Source of the DNA: Orientallactaga sibirica
Lineage: Eukaryota > Chordata > Mammalia > Rodentia > Dipodidae
NCBI GenBank assembly: GCA_036365145.1
Contig: JAEOAD010000015.1
Coordinates: 12,393,501 to 12,457,500 of the forward strand
Length of the DNA: 64,000 bases
Direction: 5' to 3'
Shown: in pieces, positions 11,678 to 23,540 of the stretch
Position numbering within the stretch: the stretch's first letter is position 1
Layout of the letters: the number at the start of each line of letters is the position of its first letter
Notes under the pieces: model-generated
What the model saw: the letters and a program-made list of their open reading frames with translations, nothing else
Database searches by the model: none
What the model was told of the DNA's origin: nothing
Program-made: the position numbers and the translations under genes

Positions 11678-12879
11678 GAAGATGATTTTTGTTATTTCTA
11701 AAATTAATCTCTGTCACATGAGTGAGAGTCCTGCCAAAATAGCCCTCTTCACTGCATTCCATCACCTTCTCTTTACAATATTTGAGATAGCCATTTGAAT
11801 GGTTATCTAGAATTTTATCATTTCTTTGCATGGCCAATGTGTTTCATGTCTTTCAATTGCTGCTTTACACTGCTACGGTTTTGTTTTCATTTTTTTCTTC
11901 ATTGTTTGAAAAATGTATTCAGTATTGTATTTCTTTGAATGAGATTCTCTATACCCCTCCTCCAATTTGTTACTTACTAAGTTTGTAATAATTTACTGGC
12001 TAAGCCCGAGAAATGGTTAATCCCTTTGCAGTCTGGGTAGAGTTGGGTTTCCGCTCTTGGTTCAAATGCTTAGTGAACCACATAACCAGCTTCAGGTGCA
12101 GTTTAATCTCATGGCCACTGTTTATTTGTCAAAGGCCTTGCAGTGCACTCCTGTAGGTCAAAAGGCACAAAAATGAGAGGTGGCAGGGAGGTCAGACCCT
12201 AGGGAACTGTGAAACAGCCAGGGCTCTGGTAAGTTAAGCCATTAGCTCCCTGTGTGGCCTTCACTAGCCCCAAGATTCCTTGAGCCTCAGCTTCTGCCTC
12301 TATGTGCATCAAACAGAGAAACCATCCATCCTCCCCTTTTCCTTTCCCTGACCTCACATGGGAAAAGATGACCACAGGAGAGAGAAGAGGCTGAACACTT
12401 ACCTGAAAGAGTACCTCCTCCCTCTTGATCCCACTCAGCATGTCCTCAAGAGCAATTCCTACTGTTTATTGAATATTTTCTAAGTACAGCTCTTTGCTAG
12501 TTACCTTAATACTTATAACATTAAGCTTTATATAACACTACCAAATTTCCTGTTATTCTGCTAATTTTTAAATGATAAAAATAAGGTGGAGAGTAAGTAT
12601 TTCCCTCAAGTGACACAATTAGAAAACTGCAAAGTTGGTTGCCTATATGTTTGGTGCATTAGCTTATTCTAGCTATTATAATGTAAAATAGGATTGAAAA
12701 AGAATATTCAGCTGCACAAAGGTTTTGCAATTACATAAAATCACATATATTCAATGCCAAATATGCATCTTATATTACACCCAATATCTTGCATACATTA
12801 TCATTTTGGGTTTATGTAATTTTTATAAACATACTATAAAGAAAATATTTATATAGCTCTGTGTGTGTATCATTTGGTG
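11678..12879. other. Unique AT-rich sequence
   Basis: No recognisable repeat. On the minus strand, ATGCTGAGTGGGATCAAG at about 12441 leads into CTTTCAG followed by GTAAGTG (12397-12402), a perfect donor, but no convincing upstream structure supports a gene. Nothing else can be assigned. Confidence 0.45.
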
Positions 12880-13214
12880 TGTGTGATATATAATGTGTGC
12901 ATGTGTGTGCAGATGCAAGTGCTCCATGTGTACATTCAGAGGCCAGAGAACTTTGAATGTTCTCCTCTTATCACTTGCACATATTTCTTTCCTTGAGACA
13001 GGCATTCTCCCTCAAACTGGAATTGCTCTCTATTAGCAAAACCCATGGATTATCTGGTCTCACCCTGTGTCTGCAAATTGGGGTTACAGAGGTGCATGGA
13101 CATGCCCAGTATTTTCCATGGATTCTGGGGCATCAAACTTTGTGGTTTCCAACCTGACAGTCCCTCCTGCTCAAGCCTCAAGCTCTCTTAACCACTGAAA
13201 CATCTTCTCAGCCC
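12880..13214 (-). mobile_element. B4-type SINE, antisense
   Basis: TG-rich sequence at the left, then CAGAGGCCAGAGAACTTTG, TTGAGACAGGCATTCTCCC, and finally AACCACTGAAACATCTTCTC before GCCC. This is the reverse-complement order of a rodent B4 element (tRNA-like head, B1-like middle, CA-rich tail). Diverged copy. Confidence 0.7.
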
Positions 13215-13227
13215 TCTATCTCCATTG

Positions 13228-13374
13228 TTTGGTTCTTTCCAAGTAGGGTCTCATGCTAGTCCAAGCTAATGTGGAACTCACTCTACAGTCCCAGGCTGGC
13301 CTCAAATTCGCAGCAATCCTCCTACCTCTGCTTCTGATTGCTGGGATTAAAGGCATGTGTCATAAAGCCCAGTT
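13228..13374 (-). mobile_element. B1 SINE, antisense, diverged
   Basis: Contains AGTAGGGTCTCATGCTAGTC, CAGGCTGGCCTCAAATTCG and TGCTGGGATTAAAGGC in antisense B1 order. No clear target-site duplication. Confidence 0.85.
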
Positions 13375-13387
13375 TTATCTCCATTTA

Positions 13388-13570
13388 TAAAGCGACATTT
13401 GTATTTAATTGAAAGAGAGAGAAGGAGAGACACCAGAACATCCCAACACTACAAACCAATTCCAGACATATGTGCCAATTTGTGTGTCTGGCTTTACATG
13501 GTCCTAGTGAATAGAAACCTGGTTGTCAGGCTGTACAAGCAAGTGTTTTTAACCACTAAGCTATCTCTCC
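13388..13570 (-). mobile_element. DIP-like tRNA SINE, antisense, diverged
   Basis: GAGAGAGAAGGAGAGA at the left, TTCCAGACATATGTGCC in the middle and TTAACCACTAAGCTATCTC at the right match the antisense SINE order. Possible duplication: CTCCATTTATA / CTCCATTTTTC. Confidence 0.8.
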
Positions 13571-14300
13571 ATTTTTCTATTTAATAAACTAATACAACAA
13601 AAGTTTAAATCTTTGGCCATGGTCATAGTCTACTATGTGATGAAACAGAACTTCACTTGTTCTCTGGCATGTTTGGCATGAAGGGAAACATAGCAGGCAA
13701 AGAAACAGAGTCCAAGACATGGAAAAATGTGAACCAACAACCTTTAATAAGAATGAACCCTCCTCAAGAAGTGCAGGTTTGGAATCACTTATCCAAAATA
13801 TATTACAGATTTGGGAAGTTTTTATTTTAAAAAATAAACTATGTTTTGAGCATCTCTGAGCCAAAACAATTAACCTTTGAATGCATAAAAATTCAAATAT
13901 TGAAAATATCCTCTATTGGGAGGAAGTATGAAAGTACACAAGATGCAGGTAAGCAGAGTGTACTTTCCAAATAGAAAATAGTCCACTGGTACTAATGTTG
14001 GTTCAGAATTTGATTTTGTATTCTGTGGGATCCAAAGAACCTGAATATCTCTCTCTCCCTTTCAGAGTTAAAAACAAGGGAGCATATTTTCCCTACTGAG
14101 ATGGAGAAAGATTATTTAAATTTGAAGGAAAATAAATTAGCAAGATTTATGCCAGACATTTTTATGGATAAACAGCATTAATATATGTTTTTATTTAATG
14201 ACAATATTGTTACTTATTCTTGTATAAAACTATATGCATTGAGTGAAATTATATTTATTGAGAAGAATAAGTATTAAACTATTTTAATATGAATAAAAAA
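13571..14300. other. Unique AT-rich sequence
   Basis: No repeat or gene recognised. A CAG followed by GTAAGC at 13946-13954 resembles a donor site in isolation. Confidence 0.45.
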
Positions 14301-14310
14301 AACTATTTCA

Positions 14311-14568
14311 GGGCTGGAGAGATTGCTTAGTGGTTAAGACGCTTGCCTATGAAGCCTAAAGACCTATGTTCTACTCTCCAGATCCTATGTAAACCAGATA
14401 CATAAAGGTGAGGCAAGCACACAAGGTCCCATATGCCCACTAAGTGGTGCAAGCATCTGGAGTTCATTTTCAGTGGCTGAGGCCCTGACACACCAATTCT
14501 CACTCTAAATCTGTCTCTGTCCCTCTCTTGCTCTCTCTCTCTAAAAAATAAATAAATAAATAAATAAC
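14311..14568 (+). mobile_element. DIP-like tRNA SINE
   Basis: GGGCTGGAGAGATTGCTTAG head (A box), CT-rich segment and AATAAATAAATAAATAA tail. Exact target-site duplication AACTATTTCAG at 14301-14311 and 14569-14579. An extra stretch near 14410-14450 makes it slightly longer than its relatives. Confidence 0.95.
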
Positions 14569-14579
14569 AACTATTTCAG

Positions 14580-15179
14580 CTTGTCCTGTTATGAACCATT
14601 ATTCTTAAAACTGAGCTTAATACTAATATTCTTGATCTATATACAATTTGGAGAAAAGGGTGTCATCAAGTGGTTTGTTTCCCTACTGTGCACATATTTT
14701 ATATCAATTCAGCATAACTTCTTAAGTGCCCAAGAAAGACAGGAACTGGATTCCAAACCTGTTTTTAGATTGATTCAGTGTCTTATCAGATGTCACTAGG
14801 CATTTGGTATTATGGAGACTTGGAATACCACAGATCATATAGGACTATATCAAACCCCCAAGGTTCTTGCCATCCTGCTAAAGTCCCTCACTGTGAAGGG
14901 TACTGAGGAGCAATTGTTTCCTCTCATTTCTTTCTCTCCCCTCCTCATCTTTCACCTCCAGCATGGTTTTATTTTCTTCTCTTCTTTCCACTTTTCTCAT
15001 CCCCATTACTTTCTTTCTTTTCTTTCCCAAATACCCACTGAAATATTCCAGCCTTTCTTAAATGCCCATCAGAATATCCCATCAAATAATCTGAAATTAT
15101 AGCATATTTTTGTGTCTTTGAGAAATAAATAAATTGAGAATTTATCCAAGCCCACCTGAAATTTTTAAAAAAAAACACC
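14580..15179. other. Unique sequence
   Basis: No repeat recognised. The CT-rich part at about 14910-15030 contains overlapping short open frames on both strands that look like chance. Confidence 0.45.
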
Positions 15180-16245
15180 TTTTATTTATATAATCTTGTG
15201 AATAGAATGCCATTGTGTATTGGTACCACATTTTCATTATCCATATTTCTGCCAGTGGACATCTAGATTGATACCAATTGTTAACTATTGTAAATAATGC
15301 CCCAATAAATATGGCTGTGAAAGTAACTCTGTAGTAGAGTGTGGAGTCCTTAGGGGATAGGCCTAGGAACATATAGTTGAGTCATGTGAGAGTTCTATTT
15401 ATAATTTTTGGAGATATTTCCATAATAGTTGTACTAGTTTTCACTCCATCCAACAGAATATGAGTGTTCCTCTTTCCCCACATCCACACCAGAATGTGTT
15501 GTCTGTTACTTTTGACAATAACCCTTCTGATTAGGGTATGATGATATCTCAAAGTTGTTTTGATTTGCATTTCCCTGATGGCTAGGGATGGCGAACAGTT
15601 TTAAAGGACATATTGGTCACTTGTGTTTCATTTTTATTTAACTATCTATTCATTTCATTAGCCCACATGGTGATTGGTTGATTTTTTTATTTATTTGGTA
15701 TTTAATTTTTGCAGTTCTTCATAGATTCTGGTTATTAGATGCCTGTATGAAGTATAGTTGGCCAATATTTTCTCCCAATCTGCCTACTAGCTTTGTTTAT
15801 AATTTCTTTTGCTGTCCAGTAACTTTTACATTCCATGTAGATCCATTTGTTCATTCTTAGGACTATCTCCTATGCTATAATCACCTATTCAGAAAGTATG
15901 TGCCTATGCCTATATCTTGAAGGGTGTTCCCTATTTTTTCCTTTAGTATTTTCTGTGTCTCATGTTTTATATGAAGGTCTTTGATCCACTTTGAATGTAT
16001 AGTTGTGGAAGGTGGGAGATGCAGATCTAATACCATTCTTCTTCAAGTGGATATCTAGTGTTGTCAGCACCATTGGTTGACTAAGATTTTTTTGCCATAG
16101 GAAAGGTTAGGTGGCCCAGGCAGTGTGTCTTTTTTTCTAGGTGCTCTATTCTGTTTCATTGGTGCTAGTACCATACTGTCATTTATTTTTATAGTTAAGT
16201 ACTCGTTTGAGAGAGAGGTCTTATAAATATGATGTAGTGACTCAC
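15180..16245 (-). mobile_element. LINE-1 ORF2 3'-region fragment, antisense
   Basis: Motifs in antisense LINE-1 order include AATGCCATTGTGTATTGGTA, AATAAATATGGCTGTG, TTTTGATTTGCATTTCCCTG, TTCTTCATAGATTCTGG, ATTTTCTCCCAATCTGCC and TTTGATCCACTTTGAATG. These correspond to the last part of ORF2 (reverse transcriptase C-terminal region). Many indels and stops remove any coding capacity. The 5' end of the element is absent. Confidence 0.9.
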
Positions 16246-17399
16246 AGGAATTAGTGCAGCCCTCACATATTACTTTCCTTGCTTAGTCAATATATTTATT
16301 TCTTTTATCAAAAGGAGAGATTTACAGAGACAGTAGTTGTATGTTATAACAAACCTAGGTACATTGTTGTCTATCAAGACAATAAAAATAATTTATTTGA
16401 AAAAGTTCCCTAATTATTATGAAATATATTTCTACTCAAAGGAAAATAGGAGGTTTAGAAAACATTTGTAGTAACTTTCAGGAAGTTTTAAATATTAACA
16501 AAGACTTATTTCTTCAATGTGTCCCCTCCCTACTCAGTTGGTGATCTCCCAAATATTAGCTTTGGCATTATCACCTGGAAGCTTATTAGAAGGGGATACA
16601 TTCAGGCTATACTCCAGTCCAGAATAGGAATTTGCAGGTAAATTTCAAGGTAGTCCCTACACTTTTCACTGAAAAGCACTCCTCTGTTTTAATACTTTGC
16701 TTTTTCAACACTCCAGTGGATCAGCACTTGGTACCAATTGCAGATCTAAAGAAGCATTATTTCCACAGAGCAATCAAATTTAGAGAGAGCCAAGTTTATT
16801 TTCACAATGGTGTATGAAGGAATTGAAAGAAAATGGTCAGTATAAATAGATTCCTCAGCTTTTAATTTCAACCTGATGAAGTTTCCCAGGTTAGAAGTTA
16901 TGTGTTACCATATTAGTTTCCTAAAAAGAATGCAAGACTGTGTACCTTTCCACTCTCTGGTCCCCTGTGTCCATGTGATGCCCATCCTATCCAGCAAATC
17001 TGCATCTTGATCACTGCTGTCCTACATGTGTTTGGAATACTCATTCACTTTCTGAGTTTAATGTAAGAATGGGTAATGATTTATTGAAGTTGATGCACAT
17101 GCAAAAGGCTTAGGAGTTCCAAACTCCTAAGTTCATCATGAAAATTGTCAAGGTCAGCATTTTCCCCTTTGTTCTCTGTTGTCAAAAGAATGTTATGAAA
17201 GTTATGAAAAAAAAGATATCTTAAGATATTTTTAATTAAAAACAGATTGTGTGAAAATTGAATGCATTACTTTTGATTGCAGTTCAGTCTCTGGTGATCT
17301 GTTGAGTGAGGTACTTAGCCTCATTGAGCCTATGTATAAATTATTGTTAAGAGAGTCTTTATTATGATTAAGCAATGCATATAAAATTATAGTATAGGG
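16246..17399. other. Unique AT-rich sequence
   Basis: No recognised repeat or gene. Open frames are short. Confidence 0.45.
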
Positions 17400-17745
17400 A
17401 ATGGGGAGATGGCTCAATTGTGAAAGTGCTTGTAAGGCAATCATGAGGACCTGATTTCAGATCCCTGTCATTCACAAAAAATAAGGCAGGACAACACACA
17501 TTTGTAATTCTGGCACTAGGGAGGTAGAGACAGGAAGGTCCCTGAAGCTTGTTGGCTAGGTAGTGTAGCCAAATCTGAGCTCTAGGTTCAGTGACAGATT
17601 CTGTCTCAAAAACAAAATAAATTGTAGAGTAATTGAGGAAGACATCCAATGTCAGTCTCTGACTTCCACACGCATGTATGCATGCATGTACACCTGCACA
17701 CTCATATTCAGCCTCACATAGAAGCACACACACAAACAAGCACAC
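17400..17745 (+). mobile_element. B4-type SINE
   Basis: GGGGAGATGGCTCAATTGTG head, GGACCTGATTTCAGATCCC (B-box area), B1-like middle with GGAGGTAGAGACAGGAAGG, then CTGACTTCCACACGCATG and a CA-rich tail. The order matches rodent B4/RSINE1. Diverged and non-coding. Confidence 0.85.
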
Positions 17746-17829
17746 CTCACACATAATGTTATAGTGTATTTAAATATTATGTATAGGATGGCTAAAAATA
17801 ACAATGATGATTGTGAAAATTTATAGTTA

Positions 17830-18693
17830 GCTAGTCTAGTGCCAGAGGGTGCTACATGAGCAACTGGGGGAAAATGGCCAACATGAGTCCAAACAACTTC
17901 CAGTCTAAGATACCCAGCAAGAAACAACCTGACGTAATGCTCAAACACGTGCAGTAGTGGCACACAGCCATGGTGGACAACCAACAGCTCTTGATTTGGC
18001 TAATTGATCCACTCAGTGGAATGGAATGCATTGCTGGAACTGGGAAATAAGTCAAAACCATGTACAAAAAATGAGCACAGTCTCCAATCAAGATACCATC
18101 AAATGTGGGCTAGAAGAGGGCCTACCCATACAAAATTCCCTCCAAGCTATCTATGGCTATCCCATATATCTAGTACTAACTTCTCTCTCCCTTGGGGAAT
18201 TTGCTTATTTTTTCCAGATGGACAACGAACCTGAAGGTAGGATCAGCCAATCACACCTTACCAGGGCCCCAGCTGAAACCAGAGTAATGTGGAGGAAGGG
18301 CAAGAGTTCAGCGCTTTTGGGGATCATGGCACTAGAAAAAGGTTGAAGGAGATAAACACAGAGAACATCTAACTTCCACTAAGCCAGATATACAAAGACA
18401 CAGAGGCTCCCAAAACCTTATCACTGAAGTAGACCTAAAATGACCCCAATGTGGCTCAGGGAAATTTGTGGAAGAGGGGGTGGAAAGAATGTTAGAGCCA
18501 CAAGTTGGGGCATTATGCACAGAGACTTGGCCTATCCCCCATAGCTCTCGACTACCCCCACAATGTGTGAACCACATTCCCCCATTGATGAAGGTCCCTG
18601 TGAAAGAGGGAAGACAGGGAGGAGGATAATAGAGTCACCATTATGAATGTAAAACTAGCATAATATACATAAAAATAAAAATTAAAAAAAAAT
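17830..18693 (+). mobile_element. LINE-1 3'-UTR fragment, sense
   Basis: Shares motifs with the fragments at 22380-23540 and 27118-28226, such as GTGGCACACA, CCACTCAGTGG, GGGTGGAAAGAATGTTAGAG, and the A-rich end CATAAAAATAAAAATT. It ends in an A-rich tail. No ORF2 is attached, so the insertion is 5'-truncated. Confidence 0.75.
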
Positions 18694-19119
18694 GTTAAAC
18701 TGTGACTAGTGTACATTACTTCTCATAGTCACGACTGTGGTATCAGAATTGCATAATCTACTTTGTAAGGTAAATAAAACAATGCAAAAACATAAATCAC
18801 TTTAGAGGTATGGCTTTTGTTCAAATATATAGATATGATAGAGAAAACAAATAATGCTACCTAACTCAGCCTCCTTCTTTTAAATTTGAATACATTTTTT
18901 TTCAGTTCTACCCAGTAAAGGTTTTCATGGACAATTTATTTGTTATTAGTAATTGGTACAAATGATGGAAATACAAGTCCTAAAGCAAGATATTTTCAAA
19001 ACTTTGTGTTTTATTTATGTCATTAAATGCTTAAAGTAAAGCTTTAATTTCCCAGGTCTCTTAATAAGTATTGTTTGAAGAAGATAGGAAGTAGCAAAGA
19101 AAATGACACTAGGGTTAGT
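18694..19119. other. Unique AT-rich sequence
   Basis: No gene or repeat recognised. Confidence 0.45.
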
Positions 19120-19735
19120 TTTCTTTTTTTTTCTTTTTTTTTAATAGACAACTTCTATACTTACAGACAATAAACCATGATATTTCCCTCCCCTCCCCTC
19201 ATTCCCCTTCAGAACTCTGCTTTCCATCGTATCCCCTCCCTCTCTCCATTAGTCTCTCTTTTAATTTGATGTCATCATCTTTTTCTCCTATTATGAGGGT
19301 CTTGTGAAGGTATTGCTAGACACTGCAAGGTCATGGATCTCGAGGCCAATTTCTGTCTGGACAGTTGCATTGTAAGGAGTCATACCCTTCCTTTGGCTCT
19401 TATGTTCTTTCCAACCCCTCTTCCACAATGGACCCTGAGCCTTGGAGGGTGTAGTAGAGATGTTTCAGTGCTGGACACTCCTCCGTCGCTTCTTCTCAGC
19501 ACTGTGTTTCCTTTTGGGTCATCCCAGTGGTCATCTCCATCTGAAAAAAAAAAAAGCTTCTCTAACCAGAAGTGAGAGTAGCATTAATATGTGAATATGG
19601 ACATTAAATGAAGTGTTTTCAGGTCAGTTTGGTGGAAATTATATATACATTTAGCCAGACAAGAGCAGGCTTTATACCCCGAACGCTCATGACCTCCCTG
19701 CCATAGACTTTTGATTAGGTTTTTCAGTACCACTA
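19120..19735 (-). mobile_element. LINE-1 3'-UTR, antisense
   Basis: T-rich start, then ACAACTTCTATACTTACAG and ATGATATTTCCCTCCCCTCC, a signature that recurs at 41199 and 54172. CTTGGAGGGTGTAGTAGAG and ACCAGAAGTGAGAG follow, as in the older relative at 51592. The first T run is the complement of the poly-A tail. Confidence 0.8.
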
Positions 19736-19753
19736 AACCATCTTTCCAGCCCT
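19728..19753 (-). mobile_element. Terminal scrap of DIP-like SINE
   Basis: CACTAAACCATCTTTCCAGCC is the antisense head of the SINE family. The rest of the element is missing or replaced by LINE-1 sequence. Confidence 0.45.
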
Positions 19754-19754
19754 T

Positions 19755-20240
19755 AACTTTTTATTGACTATAACCAATGTTCATTTAGGCAAGAATGTAT
19801 TTTGATTATAATCCTTTCCATTGCCTTCTTTTGTCCTCCCACCTCTGCCCTATCCACTGAACCCCTTCTTCTTTCCAACTAATACATTTTCTAATTTTTT
19901 TCTTCCTCCACCATTGATAATGGAGTGTTTATGGGTCCAATATTGTGCATGTAACAACAGTTGCTGTGAGGTCAGTAATGCAACAGCCACTTCATGACTG
20001 GAAGACTTCATTCCAAAACACTACTCCCCATCCTCTGGGGCTCATATTTTTCCATGTCCTCTTCTTCATTGTCCCTGAGCTTTACAGGGGAGATAGAGAT
20101 GTCCCACTTAGTGCTGAACATTCCACAGTCACTTTGTAGCAACTTGACAAGTTTTGAGTCTATTAAGGAGCAACTGTCAATTGCAAAATGCAGTTTCTCT
20201 GACCAAATAAGAGAGCAGCACTGATCTATGAACATAATCA
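19755..20240 (-). mobile_element. Older LINE-1 3'-UTR, antisense
   Basis: TTTTTATTGACTATAACC, CTCCCACCTCTGCCC, GGTCCAATATTGTGCATG, TGTCCCTGAGCTTTACAGG and ACCAAATAAGAGAGCAGC parallel the 19120-19735 element but are more diverged. A separate, older insertion. Confidence 0.65.
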
Positions 20241-20484
20241 TAAATACTTAGAGGGTGATATGATAAGCACAATGTATCCATATAGAATAATATCAGTGAT
20301 AGATTCTAACCCTAGTTTATGCATTAAAATGAAAGAGTGACCCTTTTCCTTCTCTTTACCCAGAACAGAAAGAAATCCTAAAGCTGAAAGTATGATATAC
20401 TATCTCAGAGATAAAATTTGAGAAGGTAAATCAAGGGTTTATCTTTCTGAAATTAAATGGATCTTTTGAAATTGGCAAAGAAAG

Positions 20485-20680
20485 TGTATCAGTCAGGGTT
20501 CTTTGGATGAACAGAACACAGCATCTGTTAATGCTTCCTGGAAACATCTTTATGTACCCACATAAGAGATTTATCTCTGACTTCATTCCTAATCTGATCA
20601 AAATGACAACAGAATTTACACATGATCATGGGACATGACCTCTAGAAATGCTGAAGCAGACCTCCACACCCACATACTGT
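20485..20680 (-). repeat. Possible interspersed repeat end (GTATCAGTCAGGGTTCT family)
   Basis: GTATCAGTCAGGGTTCTTTG is the reverse-complement pattern of the 3' end seen at 55950-56405 (AGAACCCTGAATAATACAC). The rest is too diverged to confirm. No gene recognised between here and the SINE at 21052. Confidence 0.35.
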
Positions 20681-21051
20681 TGTTCATAAGACCCTAAAGC
20701 AATTCATGCTCAAATATGAAGATTTGTGATGATGCTGTGACTTTAGAGCTTCTGGTAGCTCAGAAATACAAGAGCCATGTATGTCAGGCTTGTGACCAGG
20801 TGAAAATGCTTGTGATAGTGACATTACTGTGCTTTGAGAAAAAGTATCTGAAAATGAAGGGCTCCTTCTATTTCAAAAGCTGTCCACAATTGGCAAAATT
20901 ATAAATAATTCATACTTTTTGAGAATTAAAAACAAATTCCCTTACTAGAACACTGGTCATGGCTTAGACACCACTGGACAGGTGAAACTGGTTAATACTA
21001 GAGTGTTGAGGAAAACCTTCTAAGTGCAGTGAATTAAGAAATTGTCTTGAT

Positions 21052-21284
21052 GGGCTGGAGAGATGGCTTAGTGGTTAAACGCCTGCCTGTGAAGCCTAAG
21101 GACCCCGGTTGGAAGCTCGATTCTCCAGGACCCACGTAAGTCAGATGCACAAGGGGGTGCACGCATCTGGAGTTCATTTGCAGTGGCTGGAGGCCCTGGC
21201 ACGCCCATTCTTTCTCTCTCTACCTGCCTATTTCTGTATTTCTCACTCTCCAATAAATAAATAAATAATAAAATATTTAAAAAA
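21052..21284 (+). mobile_element. DIP-like tRNA SINE
   Basis: GGGCTGGAGAGATGGCTTAG head, CTCGATTCTCC B box, CT-rich region and AATAAATAAATAATAAAA tail. Target-site duplication AAGAAATTGTCTTGA upstream and AAGAAATGGTCTTGA downstream (one mismatch). Confidence 0.95.
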
Positions 21285-22129
21285 AAGAAATGGTCTTGAA
21301 GGTGCATGGGGCAAAGGGAAGATGGCATATGAATCAGAGTACAAAGAAATCAGTTTTCTCCAACCCTGGTTAACTCAGCAACTTATTTTAGGACCTATGA
21401 AGACAAAAATGTGTATGGAACACAAGCTTGGATATTATTTATTGTGAAATTGATGAGACTTCCATGCTGGAATATATTTTATCCATTTTTGTTTTGCTAA
21501 AAAATTGTAAGCAGTTGTGAAGAATAAAATGTCAAGCAGATTTCCTATAAATTTAAGACTTTACTAATAAATTATGTGTTCAGTACAAGGAATTGTGTTT
21601 TACATACTATGTCCTGACTTCACAGTTTTACATATTTCTCTAATCCTGACTATATTTTCCCAGGTTTTATATGAGCTGCTGACACTAGGTACTAATGATG
21701 GATGGTGAAATTGTACTTTTTCCAGAGGTTTAAATTGAGAAATAGTAGCTATAGAGGAAGGAATGGAACTGCAAAAATAGCTGTGGCTATAGTTTTTATG
21801 GTTCTAAATAAAAATGATCATGTCACAAAATATTCCAAGTTCCTCTTTTTTCATAATTCTTTAGAAAAAAAATCTCATCAAGAAATGGAAGCAAAACAGA
21901 ATCCCTTCAAAACTCAGAAAAGAGTATTAAATGGAGTTGGAAGTCCTTTCAATGTATGTAAGCATTCCCTGATTAAAGTTATCAGTATTGCCTTACAGAG
22001 TTGTATGTCTTTCCTTGGATTTCTGTAGACTTTTAGATAGTACTTCTGGGTTCTAAAAAGAATTGGGAGACAGAATATAAAATAGAATGTTTCCTGGTTT
22101 CAAATATTGAATAATGCTTCATTTAATAG
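21285..22129. other. Unique AT-rich sequence
   Basis: Contains a 108-codon open frame at 21702-22028 whose product shows no recognisable motif. Probably chance. Confidence 0.45.
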
Positions 22130-22139
22130 GTACATCAAA

Positions 22140-22291
22140 CTGAGAGTGGTGGTGCACGCCTTTAATCCCAGCACTTAGGAGGCAGAGGTAGGAGGATCAC
22201 TGTGAGTTCGAGGCCACCCTGAGACTACATAGTTAATTCCAGGTCAGCCTGGACCAGAGTGAAACCCTACCTCGAAAAAAAAAAAAAAAAA
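22140..22291 (+). mobile_element. B1 SINE
   Basis: GGTGGTGCACGCCTTTAATC start and ACCCTACCTCG before a poly-A of about 17. Exact target-site duplication GTACATCAAA at 22130-22139 and 22292-22301. The first bases (CTGAGAGTGG) are altered from the usual GCCGGGCGTGG. Confidence 0.95.
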
Positions 22292-22379
22292 GTACATCAA
22301 AATCAAAACTAATTATGGCATGAATAAGTACCTTCCTCTTAGTTAGCTAATTAAAAGATATGACTCTTTTAATGAGAGA

Positions 22380-23540
22380 GGGGGTATATTTTGGACACAA
22401 GCACCCTTCAGGGGTAGGAAAAGCTTTATCCCCAAGCCAAAGGCTATTGTTATTATAAATCTCAGTGACAGAATCGGGTTACCTCTCCCAGTGAGCTAAG
22501 GCCCCCAGAACAATGCAGGCCATTGCCAAAGCACTTGGTTATACACTAGAATTGAATGGTAAGACCCTATTGCTAAAGAGACATCACTGGCTGGAGTCTC
22601 AGGACATTGAGAGATCATGTTGGAAATGTGAGGAAGACAGGTCCCTGCTGAGTAATGGTGATAGTGCTGGAAAGTGTTATGTGAGCTACTATGGGATAAT
22701 GGTTACCAACAGTGGGAACAAACAGACAATCCTGCAAGCTACAAATCAACCATCAAGGTAAAATGTACACAATTGTGCAATAGTGGCACACAAGCTATGG
22801 GGGTAATCAACTGCTGCTCTATGATTACATATTAGGCCAACTCAGTGGGAGAAACTCATACTTGGTACTGGAAACCAAGTCAGAACTCTATGGATGGGAA
22901 GGTCATAGACCCTAGAAACAAGCTTCCACTGTTCTTGGGATAAAATGACAGGTTATGCCCATCAAAACTCATTTAAATATCTATGTTTATCCCCTTTGAC
23001 CCATGCTGCTCTCACTCTTGGGTAGATAATCTATTTTATATAGTCAGCAAATAATGGGGGAACCCAAGACCTATCAGTATGGCAAGAAAAGAAATCTAAA
23101 TGCCTAACATAAACCAAGTCATCTTTATCACATGGGCCAGGGTCCAGGAAACATTACAGATTAAATATGAGTGCTGTTCTCACTGCTAACCTGAGAACCT
23201 CCTCCAGAAAGATGACAGTAGAAACTGAGGAGATTCAAAACTCATTAAAGCAGAAAATCAGAAGCTTCTGAGAACTTAGCACTAAAGACTTATAATATGT
23301 GAAAGAGGGTGGAAAGAACATAAGAGTGCAGAATGGAAGGTTTATTCTGAGTTACTTTGACCCACTCCACAGAGACTGATCAGTGAATTCATGACCCCCC
23401 AGTGATTACAGATAACCCCTCTGAAGTGGTGCCTCAGTGGAATAGGGGCAAGGGAGAGGACACATAAGAGTATAACTCAATGGGAATATGACAAATTTAC
23501 AGTATGATCATATAATAAAGTTCTCAATAAAAAGACACAT
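22380..23540 (+). mobile_element. LINE-1 3'-UTR, sense
   Basis: Begins in GGTAGGAAAAGCTTTATCC-type sequence and contains GTGAGCTAAGGCCCCCAG, GGGTGGAAAGAACATAAGAG and a 3' end with AATAAAGTTCTCAATAAAAA. It matches the other LINE-1 3'-UTR copies in order. The apparent 82-codon frame at 22513 is part of this UTR and not a gene. Confidence 0.75.

Noticed and set aside
15678..15860. Frame with hydrophobic residues that looked like a membrane protein
   Set aside because: It is the reverse strand of LINE-1 ORF2. Antisense of AT-rich coding sequence often yields hydrophobic runs.
17640..17745. CA/TG-rich palindromic-looking tract as a regulatory element
   Set aside because: It is the normal tail region of a B4 SINE.
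22513..22761. 82-codon frame that could be a small gene
   Set aside because: It falls inside a LINE-1 3'-UTR whose order of motifs is shared with other copies in the window.
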